Below are positions 1 through 8,138 of a stretch of DNA of 29,354 bases, in pieces. Position 1 is the first letter of the stretch, and the number at the start of each line of letters is the position of its first letter. The position numbers were made by a program, and so were the translations under genes. The notes below the pieces were generated by a model that saw only the letters and a program-made list of their open reading frames with translations, was not told the DNA's origin and did not search any database. Source of the DNA: Caulobacter sp. CCH9-E1 (GTDB lineage: Bacteria; Pseudomonadota; Alphaproteobacteria; Caulobacterales; Caulobacteraceae); contig NZ_LSJA01000199.1 of NCBI RefSeq assembly GCF_001556515.1, positions 1 to 29,354 of the forward strand, in the 5' to 3' direction.

Positions 1-469
1 CGCCGCGATAGACCTCGGCGTAGCGGGTGTTCAGCGGGTCGGCGACCTGGCTGTCACCAAACCCATCGGCTTCATTCAGCGGCACGCCGTCCTGGGCCAG
101 CAGCAGCCCGCGATTGTGGACGGTGTTGCCGATGCCAGAGCCGCGGATCGAGATGCGGATGTCGCCGCCCCATTTGCGCTGGGCGTAGACGCCGGGGGCG
201 TCGCGCAGCATGTCGTCCAGCGCCAGGGCCTGGCGGCTGATGTAGCTCTCTTGCGAGACCACCGACACGCCGCCGGGGGTCTCCGACAGCCGTCGGCGGG
301 CGTCGGCGACGACCTGCGGGTCCTCGGGGTTCGGGCGGGCGGTGACGATGACCGACGAGACTTGGCTATCGGCCGGTGTCTGGTCGTTGGCGGCCGCGAG
401 ATCGGCGGCCAGGGCGGTGACAGGCGTGCAGAGGGTAATGGCCGAGGCGGCCAGCAGGAGCGATTTCAT
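1..469 (-). CDS. TonB-dependent outer membrane receptor, N-terminal part
   Basis: The frame starts at the ATG complementary to 467-469 and runs off the left edge, so only about 156 residues are visible. They begin with a signal peptide (MKSLLLAASAITLCTPVTALA), followed by a TonB-box-like VSSVIVTARP near residue 39. Then comes a typical plug domain with LDDMLRDAPGVYAQ, ISIRGSGIGN and LLLAQDGVPLNEADG, close to the consensus plug pattern of siderophore, haem and metal receptors. The protein should sit in the outer membrane and import a scarce ligand with TonB energy. Unlike the receptor at 15993-19082 it has no N-terminal signalling domain. The DUF2946 gene lies just upstream on the same strand, a pairing often seen with metal receptors, so a metal substrate is possible. 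The substrate cannot be decided from this part. The barrel is outside the window. Confidence 0.9.
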   Translation of the reverse strand, partial: MKSLLLAASAITLCTPVTALAADLAAANDQTPADSQVSSVIVTARPNPEDPQVVADARRRLSETPGGVSVVSQESYISRQALALDDMLRDAPGVYAQRKWGGDIRISIRGSGIGNTVHNRGLLLAQDGVPLNEADGFGDSQVADPLNTRYAEVYRG

Positions 470-575
470 GGCGTTGTTCAGGTCCTTGGGCCGCGCGAGA
501 CGGCCGTGATCGATCTGCCGCGCGCGGTTCGACGCGAACGCGCGGGCTCGGATGGCGGCGCAAGGCCGCCGGAGA

Positions 576-998
576 TCAGATCAGGACGCTGGGAGGACCG
601 GTCGGCGGAGGCGGTGGGGCCGCAAGACCTCGGCCGGGCGTCAGGTTCGCCGCGGCGGCCAAGGGCCGTTCGGCATAGGCTACGGCCTTGGCCTGGCCGA
701 CGGCGGTGATGGTCGGCGGCGCGACCGCGGCGCCCTGGGCGGCGAACGGGCAGGGGGTGTCGTGAGCGGACGGCTCGCCCGGCGCCTCGCCGTGGCGCGC
801 CCCCAGGTCTTCACCGGGCTGGATGGTCATGGGGCCGTTGCCGGTGCAGAGCACCAGAGCGAACGGCAGCCTGTCGCCGGTGGCCTGGCCTGGCATGTAG
901 CCGGCCGGGAGCATGATCCGGAGGGCGATCGCCAAGGTCGCGAGCACCAGGAAGGCGTCGCGGGCCAAGAATCTGGCGATGGCGGTCGAGCGGCTCAC
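576..998 (-). CDS. DUF2946 family protein
   Basis: A 140-residue protein with one N-terminal hydrophobic segment (about residues 14-33, DAFLVLATLAIALRIMLPAG), then the family pattern MLPAGYMPG, a conserved LVLCTGNGP and a later CPFA cysteine motif. This arrangement matches DUF2946, whose members are small membrane-anchored or periplasmic proteins encoded beside TonB receptors and copper-handling genes. The two cysteines and the His/Asp-rich stretch between them (ARHGEAPGEPSAHDTPCPF) could bind metal, but that is inference. The C-terminus is Ala/Pro-rich and ends PPPPPTGPPSVLI. It lies 106 bp upstream of the TonB receptor on the same strand and may share a transcript with it. Confidence 0.75.
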   Translation of the reverse strand: MSRSTAIARFLARDAFLVLATLAIALRIMLPAGYMPGQATGDRLPFALVLCTGNGPMTIQPGEDLGARHGEAPGEPSAHDTPCPFAAQGAAVAPPTITAVGQAKAVAYAERPLAAAANLTPGRGLAAPPPPPTGPPSVLI

Positions 999-1151
999 GA
1001 CGGCGCCTTTATCCGATCAATCGGCGGCTGTCGCCTGCCACTCACGCCAGCCTGGCTCAGGGCGACTACGGAGGAATCAGGCGAGACCTTCCGGCGCGGC
1101 GGCTGTAGCCGCAGCGCCGGAACGGTTCGGGGACGCTGGACGGTCCAGTGC

Positions 1152-1640
1152 CTAGCTATATTCGCCGCGATCCTCGCCAGCGGTCGCCTCACTGTCGGCC
1201 TTATCATCGCGGGCGGCTTGCTTAAGCGGGCGGGCAAACCGCAGGGTCAGGTAGGTGGTCAGGGCCAGCACGACGGCGATGTCGTAGAGGCCGTAGCCGA
1301 CCGCCGCTCCCATCGCCCCGGTCGCCCAGAGGCTGGCGGCGGTCGCGGTTCCGGATGCGCGGGCGCCTTGCTTGAGGATCGCCCCGCCACCGATGAATCC
1401 TACGCCGGTGATCAGGCCTTCCATGATCCGGGCCTGGCCGGGCGATCCGCGGCCGAGCACCGCGATGCCGACCAGCACGAAGCCGCAGGCGGCGATGGCG
1501 ACCAGCGGGAACGTCCGGATGCCAGCGCTGCGCTCCTCGCGCTCGCGATCCCAACCGACCGGCAAGGCCAGGATGAAGGCCAGGGCCAGGTTGAAGACGT
1601 GGTTGGCAGTCTCCCACAGCGCGGTCGGATCAACCTTCAT
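1152..1640 (-). CDS. MgtC/SapB family inner-membrane protein
   Basis: A 162-residue, strongly hydrophobic protein with the MgtC/SapB signature in order: ALPVGWDREREER (the G-x-ERE-type motif, about residues 25-37), AGIRTFPLVAIAACGF (39-54), GVGFIGGGAILKQG (79-92) and ATAASLWATGAMGAAVGYG (99-117). About four to five membrane segments are expected. The length equals that of short SapB-type members that lack the C-terminal ACT-like domain of Salmonella MgtC. The family is tied to magnesium limitation and modulation of membrane ATPases, but its biochemical role is not settled. The start is the ATG complementary to 1638-1640. It is divergent from the zinc-ribbon gene, with 171 bp between them that must hold both promoters. 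Confidence 0.88.
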   Translation of the reverse strand: MKVDPTALWETANHVFNLALAFILALPVGWDREREERSAGIRTFPLVAIAACGFVLVGIAVLGRGSPGQARIMEGLITGVGFIGGGAILKQGARASGTATAASLWATGAMGAAVGYGLYDIAVVLALTTYLTLRFARPLKQAARDDKADSEATAGEDRGEYS

Positions 1641-1811
1641 GGCGTACGGACGTCTCCAACAGGGGCAGGTCTTTCCGCCATACTTTGACAGGAACCAGCG
1701 TGCCGAGCGCCACTATATGGCCTCGTGCGAGTTCTTAAGTGGCCGTCAGTCCTGGCGGGTTCCAAAATCCGTCGCCATCGTCACAGGGCAGCCGTTCCGA
1801 GGAGCTTGCGA

Positions 1812-2186
1812 ATGACCGATACGATGTCCGCCGCCCGCCATGAAGGCGGTCTGCTGTGCCCCGTCTGCCGCGTCGATCTGGTCATGACGGATCGGCAAGG
1901 CATCGAGATCGACTACTGCCCGAAATGCCGTGGTGTGTGGCTGGATCGGGGCGAACTCGACAAGATCATCGAGCGCAGCATGGCCTATGAAGCGGCCCCG
2001 CCGCCTCAGCCCGCGCCGACGCCGCGTCAGCAGGCGCCCGAGTACGGCGGCCCCTGGGAAGGGGAGTATCGCGGTGATCATGATCGCGGCGGCCACGGTG
2101 GAAAGCACGGGGGCGGAAAGCACGGCGGCGGTCACGGTGGTGGCCACGGCCGGCGTCGGGGCTTCCTGGGAGGGCTCTTCGACTAG
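1812..2186 (+). CDS. TFIIB-type zinc-ribbon protein with His/Gly-rich tail
   Basis: A 124-residue protein. Residues 16-49 form a single zinc ribbon with CPVC (Cys16, Cys19) and CPKC (Cys36, Cys39) followed by RGVWLDRGELDKII, the signature of the zf-TFIIB (PF13453) family of small bacterial proteins. A Pro-rich linker leads to a tail of repeated GGHGGKHGGG-type blocks (about residues 90-115) that could bind metal, and the protein ends in GFLGGLFD. The ATG at 1812 is chosen over an upstream in-frame start because GAGGAG lies at 1799-1804 and the conserved domain begins soon after. The function of the family is unknown. Nucleic-acid or metal binding is an inference from the zinc ribbon and tail. 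Confidence 0.85.
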   Translation: MTDTMSAARHEGGLLCPVCRVDLVMTDRQGIEIDYCPKCRGVWLDRGELDKIIERSMAYEAAPPPQPAPTPRQQAPEYGGPWEGEYRGDHDRGGHGGKHGGGKHGGGHGGGHGRRRGFLGGLFD

Positions 2187-2366
2187 CCGGTCTGACACCA
2201 ACCCGCGTAGATCCGACGTAGCGACGGCTCGCCCACGGCGAGCCTCCAGCTTGGAAAGGCTTGGGGCTCCGCTTCCAGGCGCTGGCGGGCGTGGCGGGCC
2301 TGATCGTGGCGGCGTACAAGACCTTTGGTCACGGCGGCTGGGTTGGGCCGCCTCCGGCGCTGAACC
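2187..2366. other. Intergenic stretch without a supported gene
   Basis: No start codon with a ribosome site and no recognised family was found here. One plus-strand frame (about 2222-2366) reads FQALAGVAGLIVAAYKTFG and then GWVGPPPALNP, which looks protein-like, but it lacks a start codon and is preceded by a stop. It may be a remnant of a small membrane protein. Not called as a gene. Confidence 0.3.
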
Positions 2367-2679
2367 CTAGAGGGCGTTCAGCATCCGCTCGTAGCGCTCA
2401 TTGATCGCGCCGGGCGCGGGACGGTTGTCGAGCCACCGCCCAAAGGCGATGATCTCTCTTCTAAGCCGGGCTCCAATCGTGCGCACGCACCAAGGTCTGG
2501 AAAACCTCCTTGGCGCGAACCTGGGGGAGGGGCGCGCTCGCCAGCGTCCGGCAGAGCTTACGGGCGTGGGCCAGGGCTTCGGCTAAGGTCGTTGAGATGG
2601 GACAGCACCGTGGGGCGGACGCACGGCTGGCTTGTTCTGACCGCCGTCCACCGACGCGTTTGTCCAGCGAAGGGGCCAT
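2367..2679 (-). pseudogene. Possible frameshifted small gene (unrecognised)
   Basis: On the minus strand, one frame reads ALAHARKLCRTLASAPL and VRAKEVFQTLVRAHDWSPA and then stops at 2461. The next frame continues at once with ARLRREIIAFGRWLDN and ends in INERYERMLNAL with a stop at 2367-2369. The two parts join smoothly if one base is gained or lost near 2461-2465, so this may be one small gene with a frameshift. The only ATG falls inside the hairpin at 2670-2696, so the start is uncertain. No family was recognised. It lies downstream of the HU gene on the same strand. Both halves could also be chance open frames. Confidence 0.25.
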
Positions 2680-2696
2680 TTTGTCGATGGCCCCTT
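2670..2696 (-). terminator. Hairpin downstream of the HU gene
   Basis: A perfect 10-bp stem, AAGGGGCCAT (2670-2679) paired with ATGGCCCCTT (2687-2696), with a 7-nt loop, lies 11 bp past the HU stop codon. This is the expected place for a transcription terminator. The stem is not followed by a clear T-run on the minus strand, so termination may be weak or factor-assisted. Confidence 0.5.
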
Positions 2697-2706
2697 GCCC
2701 GAAAGA

Positions 2707-2985
2707 TTAGGAATTCACCGCGTCCTTCAGCTGCTTGGCCGGCGAGAAGGCAACTTTCTTGCTGGCGGCGATCTCGATGCTCGCGCCGGTCGAAGGGTTG
2801 CGACCCGTGCGCGCGGGCTTGGCTTGGACCTTGAACTTGCCAAAGCCGGGAATCGAGACTTCCTCGCCCTTCACCGCCGCGTCCGCGAGCGACTTGAACA
2901 CGCCATCGATGATGGCCTTCGCCTGGGCCTTGGTGAGCTTGGGTTCAGCCGCGACGGCGGCGTCGACGAGATCCGAAACGTTCAT
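2707..2985 (-). CDS. HU/IHF-family DNA-binding protein
   Basis: A 92-residue protein of normal HU length. MNVSDLVDAAVAAEP and KAIIDGVFKSLADAAVKGE form the helical dimerisation part. GEEVSIPGFGKFKVQ is the conserved turn before the arms, and ARTGRNPSTGASIEIAASK is the DNA-binding arm with the R-x-G-R-N-P core around residues 59-64. VAFSPAKQLKDAVN closes the fold. HU proteins bend and compact DNA as dimers. A GGAG site lies just upstream of the ATG (complement of 2983-2985). The gene is 57 bp downstream of the unknown gene at 3043-3708 on the same strand and probably shares its transcript. HU copies beside ParB and DUF736 genes are common on alphaproteobacterial mobile elements, so this may be an element-borne copy rather than the host's main HU. 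Confidence 0.95.
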   Translation of the reverse strand: MNVSDLVDAAVAAEPKLTKAQAKAIIDGVFKSLADAAVKGEEVSIPGFGKFKVQAKPARTGRNPSTGASIEIAASKKVAFSPAKQLKDAVNS

Positions 2986-3042
2986 CTTGTAGGCTCCGTG
3001 TGGGAATCGAAGGCGCGAGCCTGCGTCTTCGCTGCTGGGTTG

Positions 3043-3708
3043 TCACGTTTCGTCGCGCAGATAGGCTGCGTCTTCCTCGTCTAGGATCGTCATCCGATCG
3101 CGCTCCCATTCCTCGGCCCCCAGCCGCAGGGCCTCGCGGGCCTTGGCGATCCAGGCCGCGTCGGCAACCGGAGCCTCGGCCAGGGCCCGCAGGCTTCCTG
3201 GCGTCGCCTCGAACGACCAGTGCTCCCGTGGTTCGTCGAGCTCGGCCTCATAGGCGGCCGTTCGTTGCTCCATGCGGATCGGCGGCGGGCGCTTGGACTC
3301 GTCCAGAGGCCACTTCGCCCAGATCTCCTCGTCCGAAATCCCACGCTGCCTGGCCTCCCAGCGGGCGATGACATCCATCAGGGCCGGATCGGGCTCGGGC
3401 TTGTTCCAACGCGCGGCCCCCATTAGTCGCTTGAAGGGCTCGGGATTCATCAAGATCGTGTAGACGCGATTGACCACCTCGATCATCAGCGACTTCATTT
3501 CCTCGTCGCACAGCCGCGAAAGCCGCGACCAGGGGATCTCGCCGTAGGGCGTGACGACCTTGACGTCGCTGTAGTCGCCGACCGCCGAAGTCGGGAAGAT
3601 TCCCGCGTGCAGCTCCTCTAGGCGAGAGTTGCGCATGCCCGTCTCGACGATCACCAGGGCAAGCGCGGTGCGCCACCTCTCCTCGTCGATCTTGCTGGGT
3701 CTGGGCAT
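3043..3708 (-). CDS. Conserved hypothetical protein
   Basis: A 221-residue protein when started at MPRPSKIDEERWR (ATG complementary to 3706-3708). An upstream in-frame start would add 20 residues that do not look conserved. It is soluble, rich in charged residues and Trp, with no signal peptide or membrane segment. Segments that look structured include RTALALVIVETGMRNSRLEE near the N-terminus and CDEEMKSLMIEVVNRVYTIL around residues 67-86. A Glu/Asp-rich C-terminus ends ILDEEDAAYLRDET. No family was recognised. It lies upstream of HU on the same strand in what looks like a two-gene operon of the mobile element. Confidence 0.7.
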   Translation of the reverse strand: MPRPSKIDEERWRTALALVIVETGMRNSRLEELHAGIFPTSAVGDYSDVKVVTPYGEIPWSRLSRLCDEEMKSLMIEVVNRVYTILMNPEPFKRLMGAARWNKPEPDPALMDVIARWEARQRGISDEEIWAKWPLDESKRPPPIRMEQRTAAYEAELDEPREHWSFEATPGSLRALAEAPVADAAWIAKAREALRLGAEEWERDRMTILDEEDAAYLRDET

Positions 3709-4257
3709 CAAAAGCGTCCTGGCCGTTTGGGTCACCATGACGGTCCAATGCCAGGCCGCCAATACCAAGTCGCTCGACCCGCAGCCTGGTGCAAGCTTGG
3801 CCTGTCGGCGGAAGGTCGATGTTCGGTTGCTCGGATCACTACGAGTGTTCTTGGCCTATGGGTCACAGCGCGAGGCGCGGTGGGCGCGCTGCGACGATAA
3901 GGCCACGAGGGTCCATCTCTGTGACGGCCGAACCCGATACGCCGGCCTGGCTAGCCGCCCTGGCCGCGATCGAGGGCCCATCTCTGCGAAGGCCGGATCC
4001 GCGATAAGATCGGCCGACTGAGTTTTGGCTTGTTTGGCCGCTGCCGCGGCCGTGGCTTGGGGCTCCGCCCCCAGCGCACTTCGGATCGTCTTCCGCCCAC
4101 CTTCGGCCGTGTCGACAGGGATCAGCCATCGCCAGGTCGCGTCCTGCAGGCGGGTCCCCGCGAAGACGCCCCTCCGTTTGCACCCCCGCGCTCGCCGCTT
4201 GGCAGGGTTTCAGGCGCGCCTTCCGCGTGCCTGCAACCCTTGCCCAAGGAGGCAGAC
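3709..4257. other. Long leader region between divergent genes
   Basis: About 550 bp without a supported gene, between the minus-strand unknown gene and the ParB-like gene. It holds an imperfect direct repeat of about 29 bp (3906-3934 and 3971-4000, sharing CCATCTCTG and GGCCG). A GC-rich hairpin, GGGGC (4059-4063) with GCCCC (4067-4071), lies within the roughly 230-bp leader before the ParB ribosome site. A GTG-initiated frame near 3920 reads VTAEPDTPAWLAALAAIEG but ends after about 29 codons, too short to call. Confidence 0.4.
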
Positions 4258-6471
4258 ATGACCCCCCAAGAAACCCGCGCGACCGTCGCTGACGCTTCGG
4301 CCGCCAAGCCCAGCCAGATCGTCGTCCAGTACGGCGAGGTTCGGGACATTCCCTTGAACCGCCTGAAAGCCTCGCCTCGCAACGTCCGACGCGTCGGTCA
4401 CAGCGCCCAGGTGATCGAGTCCCGCGCGGCCTCAATCACCTACAAGGGCGTGCTGCAACCGCTCGTCGTCGAACCCGAGATCAAGGATGGGCGCGAAACC
4501 GGCTACTACCTCGTCAGCGCGGGCGAAGGGCGTCGCCAAGCCCTACGCCTGCTGGCCCAGCGCAAGCGGTTGGCCAAGGGGGCGCCGGTTCGCTGCGTGG
4601 TCGATACGGTCAACGACCCGTCCGAGGTCTCAATGGACGAGAACCTTAGCCGCGAACCGATGCACCCGGCTGACCAGTACGAAGCCTACAAGGACCTCGC
4701 CGAGCGCAAGGGCTACAGCGCCGAGGAGCTGAGCGCGCGGTTCGGGCCAAGCCCCGAGACCGTGCGCAAGCACCTGCGGCTCGGCGCGGTGTCGCCCGCG
4801 CTGCTCGACCTCTATCGCGAAGGGGTCCTGACCCTCGATCAGGTGACCGCCTTCGCGGTCAATCCCGATCCGGTGCGGCAGATGCAGGTCTATGAGCAGC
4901 TGTCGCCGGGCAATCGCCAGCCCTACGCCATCCGTCGCCTCATGACCGAGATGAAGGTGGGGGCCGACGACCGCCGCGTGCGCTTCTTAGGGCTGGACGC
5001 CTATGTCGCGGCGGGCGGCCCGGTGCTGCGCGACCTCTTTACCGAGGACAACGACGGCTGGGTCGAGGACGTCGTTCTGCTCGACCGCCTGGTCGGCGAA
5101 AAGCTCGCCGCTCTGGCCCAGGACATCCGCGACCGTGAGGGCTGGAAGTGGGCGAGCGCTCACCTCGAATTCCCGCACGGCCACGGCCTGGCCCGTATCT
5201 GGGAACACGCGCTTGAGCGCACGCCCGAGGCGGTCGCCGCCGTGAACGCATTGCAGGCTGAAGAGGCGGCCCTGACCGAGCAGTGGGCCGAGGCAGACCC
5301 GCTGCCGCCCGAGGTCGCCGCGCGCTTCGAGGCCATCGAAGCCGAACTGGAGGCGCTGGGCGACGACTTCGGCCACACGGCGCAAGAGAAGGCGCGAGCC
5401 GGTGTTATGGTGGTGTTGCTGCCCTACGGCGACGTGCGGATCGACCGGGGCTTTGTCCGCCCCGAGGACGAGCCCGCGCCCGAACCGGAAGACGAGGCCG
5501 ATGACGGGCAGGACGGCGCCGATGATCACGGCCCATTCCTCGGCGAAGACGACGACAGGGACGAAGAAGACGGCGACGGCGACGCAGACGACGGCGGCGA
5601 AGACGACGACATCGACGAGCCCGACGGTGACGCCGCCGCGCCGCTGCCCGACCGCGTGATCGCCGAACTGACCGCCCATCGCACCGCGGCCCTTCGCGAC
5701 GCCCTGGCCCAGGACCCGGACCTTGCCCAACTCGCCCTGGTCCACGCTCTGGTCAGCCGGGTCTTCGCCCTCGGCGTTCCGGCGACCTGCCTCGACATCC
5801 GTTGGGGGTCGCGCAACCTCAATGGCTTTGGCGAAGGCATCGAGGAAAGCCCGGCGGGGCTCTCCATCGCCGAACGCCACAGCCATTGGGCGCGCCAAGT
5901 CCCCGGCGCCCCCGAGGACATCTGGGCGTTCGTGGTCGGGCTCGACGCCGACAGCCGCGCCTGTCTGCTCGCCCACTGCGTGAGCCTGACGCTCGATGGC
6001 CTGCGCACCTGGGAGCGTCGTGAGCGAACGATCCTGGCCCATGTCGAGACCCTGGCCACGGCGCTTGATCTCGACATGCGGGCCTACTGGAGGCCGACCG
6101 CCGTGCGCTACCTGGACCGCGTCACCAAGGCCCAGATCATGGCGGCGGTCGGCGATGGTGTGTCGGCCGAGGTGGCGGGGCGGCTGTCGGGCTTGAAGAA
6201 GCCGCAGATGGTCGAGGCGGCCGAGCCGCTGCTGGTCGAAGCCGGATGGCTGCCGCCCGTCCTGCGCACCGTCAGTCCGCGTGCCGAGGCGTCCGCCGAG
6301 GACGACGATCAAGGCCCGACCCCCGAGGCCGGGGCGCCCGAGGGGGCGGGCGCTCAAGACGAGGCCGAGGAGGTCGCGCCCGACGTGGACGATGTCTTGG
6401 GCGGCGGCGAGGCCGAACAGACCGCAGCGGACGAGGCTGAGGTCGCGGCTCTGCTGGACGCGGCCGAGTAG
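4258..6471 (+). CDS. ParB/KorB-like DNA-binding protein with acidic linker
   Basis: A 737-residue protein, about twice the length of a chromosomal ParB. Residues about 27-135 form a ParB N-terminal nuclease-like domain with SPRNVRR, KGVLQPLVV, the CTP/nucleotide motif variant GEGRRQAL (89-96; GERRxRA in classic ParB) and MDENLSREPMHPADQ. A KorB-like helix-turn-helix follows (YSAEELSARFGPSPETVRKH, about 153-172). Residues about 400-465 are a low-complexity Asp/Glu run. The C-terminal third has a separate folded part and another acidic tail. The start is the ATG at 4258, behind AAGGAGG at 4246-4252. An upstream open frame has no such site. No ParA gene is adjacent. Such orphan large ParB proteins are common on alphaproteobacterial ICEs and plasmids, where they may act as regulators or in element maintenance. 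The exact role here is not known. Confidence 0.88.
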   Translation: MTPQETRATVADASAAKPSQIVVQYGEVRDIPLNRLKASPRNVRRVGHSAQVIESRAASITYKGVLQPLVVEPEIKDGRETGYYLVSAGEGRRQALRLLAQRKRLAKGAPVRCVVDTVNDPSEVSMDENLSREPMHPADQYEAYKDLAERKGYSAEELSARFGPSPETVRKHLRLGAVSPALLDLYREGVLTLDQVTAFAVNPDPVRQMQVYEQLSPGNRQPYAIRRLMTEMKVGADDRRVRFLGLDAYVAAGGPVLRDLFTEDNDGWVEDVVLLDRLVGEKLAALAQDIRDREGWKWASAHLEFPHGHGLARIWEHALERTPEAVAAVNALQAEEAALTEQWAEADPLPPEVAARFEAIEAELEALGDDFGHTAQEKARAGVMVVLLPYGDVRIDRGFVRPEDEPAPEPEDEADDGQDGADDHGPFLGEDDDRDEEDGDGDADDGGEDDDIDEPDGDAAAPLPDRVIAELTAHRTAALRDALAQDPDLAQLALVHALVSRVFALGVPATCLDIRWGSRNLNGFGEGIEESPAGLSIAERHSHWARQVPGAPEDIWAFVVGLDADSRACLLAHCVSLTLDGLRTWERRERTILAHVETLATALDLDMRAYWRPTAVRYLDRVTKAQIMAAVGDGVSAEVAGRLSGLKKPQMVEAAEPLLVEAGWLPPVLRTVSPRAEASAEDDDQGPTPEAGAPEGAGAQDEAEEVAPDVDDVLGGGEAEQTAADEAEVAALLDAAE

Positions 6472-6476
6472 GGAGG

Positions 6477-6509
6477 GACGGGCGGCCTTGCGGCCACCCG
6501 TCATCTTTT
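6477..6509 (+). terminator. Rho-independent terminator after parB-like gene
   Basis: GACGGG-c-GGCC pairs with GGCC-a-CCCGTC (one mismatch, TTGC loop) and is followed by ATCTTTT. It starts 6 bp after the ParB stop codon. Confidence 0.75.
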
Positions 6510-6522
6510 CGGCAAGACCGGC

Positions 6523-6556
6523 GCGGCCGATCCTTTGGGATCGGCCGCTTTCGTTT
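6523..6556 (+). terminator. Second terminator-like hairpin
   Basis: A perfect 11-bp stem, GCGGCCGATCC (6523-6533) with GGATCGGCCGC (6538-6548), a 4-nt loop, then TTTCGTTT. It stands directly behind the first hairpin, so the two form a tandem terminator after the ParB-like gene. Confidence 0.75.
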
Positions 6557-6641
6557 GGCGTCGCCCGCTTTCCTGTGGACCATCGGGCTGATGGTCTGGA
6601 TCGACGGTCGGCGACGCGCGGAATCGACCTATCGCCGCTCG

Positions 6642-6935
6642 ATGACTCAGGATCAGATCGACCGCATCCTCGAAGAGATGCAAGCCGCCTTCGAGAAGAC
6701 CGGCGACGATGGCGAGCGTCCCGGCCTGATCACCTTCGACCGGGATGACTGGGTCGGCGCCAACCTTTCGACCTGCTGCACCACGCTAGGACGCGGCATT
6801 CGTACGCGCGGAATTCAGATCAAGGTCGCCAAGGGCCGCGAGACGAGGGTGTGGACGCGCGCCGAGGCCGTGGCGATGGGCGAAGACCCCAAGTCATTCG
6901 AAGACCTCAAGAGCCGCGAGGACGCCAAGGTCTAG
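6642..6935 (+). CDS. Small hypothetical protein
   Basis: A 97-residue soluble protein starting MTQDQIDRILEEMQAAFEK. A central part reads LITFDRDDWVGANLSTCC and TLGRGIRTRGIQIKVAKG. The C-terminal part, VWTRAEAVAMGEDPKSFEDL, ends in charged residues. No membrane segment or known motif was seen, and no family was recognised. Earlier in-frame starts (for example at 6555 and 6591) exist, but the ATG at 6642 begins where the sequence becomes amphipathic and protein-like. It converges with the nuclease gene, 11 bp apart. Its setting between the ParB-like and nuclease genes suggests a mobile-element accessory function. Confidence 0.55.
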   Translation: MTQDQIDRILEEMQAAFEKTGDDGERPGLITFDRDDWVGANLSTCCTTLGRGIRTRGIQIKVAKGRETRVWTRAEAVAMGEDPKSFEDLKSREDAKV

Positions 6936-6946
6936 CGCCTGCGGGG

Positions 6947-7363
6947 TCAGCGGGCCGGGCGCGCCGTCGCCCCCGGTGCCCAGTTGCCACGTTTAGCGAT
7001 GCGCGCCTCGTCCTGCGCGGCGGCGTAAGCGCCCTTGCTGTAGCGGCGCCACTCCGTCGCCAGGCCCGACCGGATCATCGCGGCGTTGAGGTCAGGACTG
7101 GCGCTCGACCAGCACTTGGCCACTTGCCGGCCGTAGCGGTCCGCCGCCACAACCCGACAGCCGACCCGCTCGCGGGTCAGGCTGAAAAGCAAATCGCGAG
7201 CCTCGTAGGCCAAGGGCTCCGCCGCCGTCTTGCCGCGCCGCACTTCCGGGGCGTCGACGCCGAACAGCCGAACATACGTCTTCCCGCAGCGCAGGGTATC
7301 GCCGTCGTGAACGGTCGGCGCGGTGCAGGCGATGATGACGCCGATGACGACGGGAGCGGGCAT
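6947..7363 (-). CDS. Thermonuclease-like (SNase family) nuclease
   Basis: A 138-residue protein of the staphylococcal nuclease fold. It has VHDGDTLRCG (18-27) with the metal-binding Asp, VRLFGVDAPE (31-40) with the catalytic Arg32 and Glu40 eight residues apart as in the family, and DRYGR (75-79) with the second catalytic Arg79. LNAAMIRSGLATEWRRYS and EARIAKRGNWAP complete the fold. A short hydrophobic N-terminus (MPAPVVIGVIIACTAPT) may be a signal or anchor for periplasmic location. The family cuts DNA and RNA with calcium. Such small nucleases occur repeatedly on conjugative elements, possibly to help DNA transfer or processing, but that role is inferred. The start is the ATG complementary to 7361-7363. 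Confidence 0.88.
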   Translation of the reverse strand: MPAPVVIGVIIACTAPTVHDGDTLRCGKTYVRLFGVDAPEVRRGKTAAEPLAYEARDLLFSLTRERVGCRVVAADRYGRQVAKCWSSASPDLNAAMIRSGLATEWRRYSKGAYAAAQDEARIAKRGNWAPGATARPAR

Positions 7364-7519
7364 GTCCCTGCCTATAGCCTGCGTCGCGCGCTTCGCCAGT
7401 CAGCCTCGGATCAAGACGTCAGCGCCCAGTGGACCGCGCGAGGGCAGGGATCGAGTGACGGGCTGAAGGACCGGCGCGCCGCGCCCGCCCCACCGGATCA
7501 GCGGGGCGGGTTGACCGCC

Positions 7520-7832
7520 TTAGTCCACCTCGGGGCCAGTGCTGCGCGACCAGACCAGGGGGTCGCCTTCTCGACGATCGCCAGGGCGGCGTTGATCGCC
7601 GCGCCGAACAAGGGACGTCCAGGCTGACCAACTGGTGCTCGCTGTCATCCTTACTCGTCATCGTCCGGCGGCCCGAACCCGGCATTCCCGCAGGTGATGC
7701 GAAAGCCCGAGCTCATGTCGCGGACTTGTCGGCAACCGGGCGGACCTGGACTCTCGAGGCCGATGGTCAGGGTGTGGATCTCGCCGCTGAACCAGCCGCC
7801 AGGGTTGTCGTTCCGGCGCCGAGATGAACAGG
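7520..7832 (-). pseudogene. Decayed DUF736 gene copy
   Basis: Read on the minus strand, this stretch aligns along its whole length with the intact DUF736 gene at 8139-8459. It keeps GEIHTL, a degraded FRIT core (FRITCGNAGFG) and the matching 3' end (CTGGTCTGGTCGCG and a TAA). The place of the start codon has lost its ATG, and several small insertions or deletions split the frame into pieces. Similarity also covers the ribosome site region and the hairpin past the stop. It is therefore an inverted duplicate of the functional gene that has decayed. Confidence 0.75.
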
Positions 7833-8138
7833 CGGTCTCTCCATGAAAATCTGAGCCGGGCGCGTCGACCGCGTCCTCTTCTGGCCTGATCTGACCGGGG
7901 ACCGGTCCGTCCCCGCAACCTTGGCCTTGGACTTTCTTCCCTTGGGGCGCAGGCGCCCCATTCCTCGCGAGACAAGAAACTTCAACGCCTTCGGTCCTCC
8001 GCAAGGCTCCGGGAGCGCGCCCGCAAGCACGGCTTGGACGGGCGGGGCGCGCTCTGCGGGGCGGACTTTAAGCCCCGGTCCAGCGATCGCCATCGAGGCC
8101 GCGATCGGCGCGGCCCGGTTCAGATCGGAGAGACCACC

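Noticed and set aside
4030..4257. An N-terminal extension of the ParB-like protein
   Set aside because: The extension is Pro/Arg-rich and unlike ParB proteins, while the ATG at 4258 has a near-perfect ribosome site.
3863..4435. A 190-codon open frame on the minus strand before the ParB-like gene
   Set aside because: Its residues are dominated by Arg, Gly and Ala as in GC-rich shadow frames, it runs into the start of the ParB-like gene, and it has no recognisable domain.
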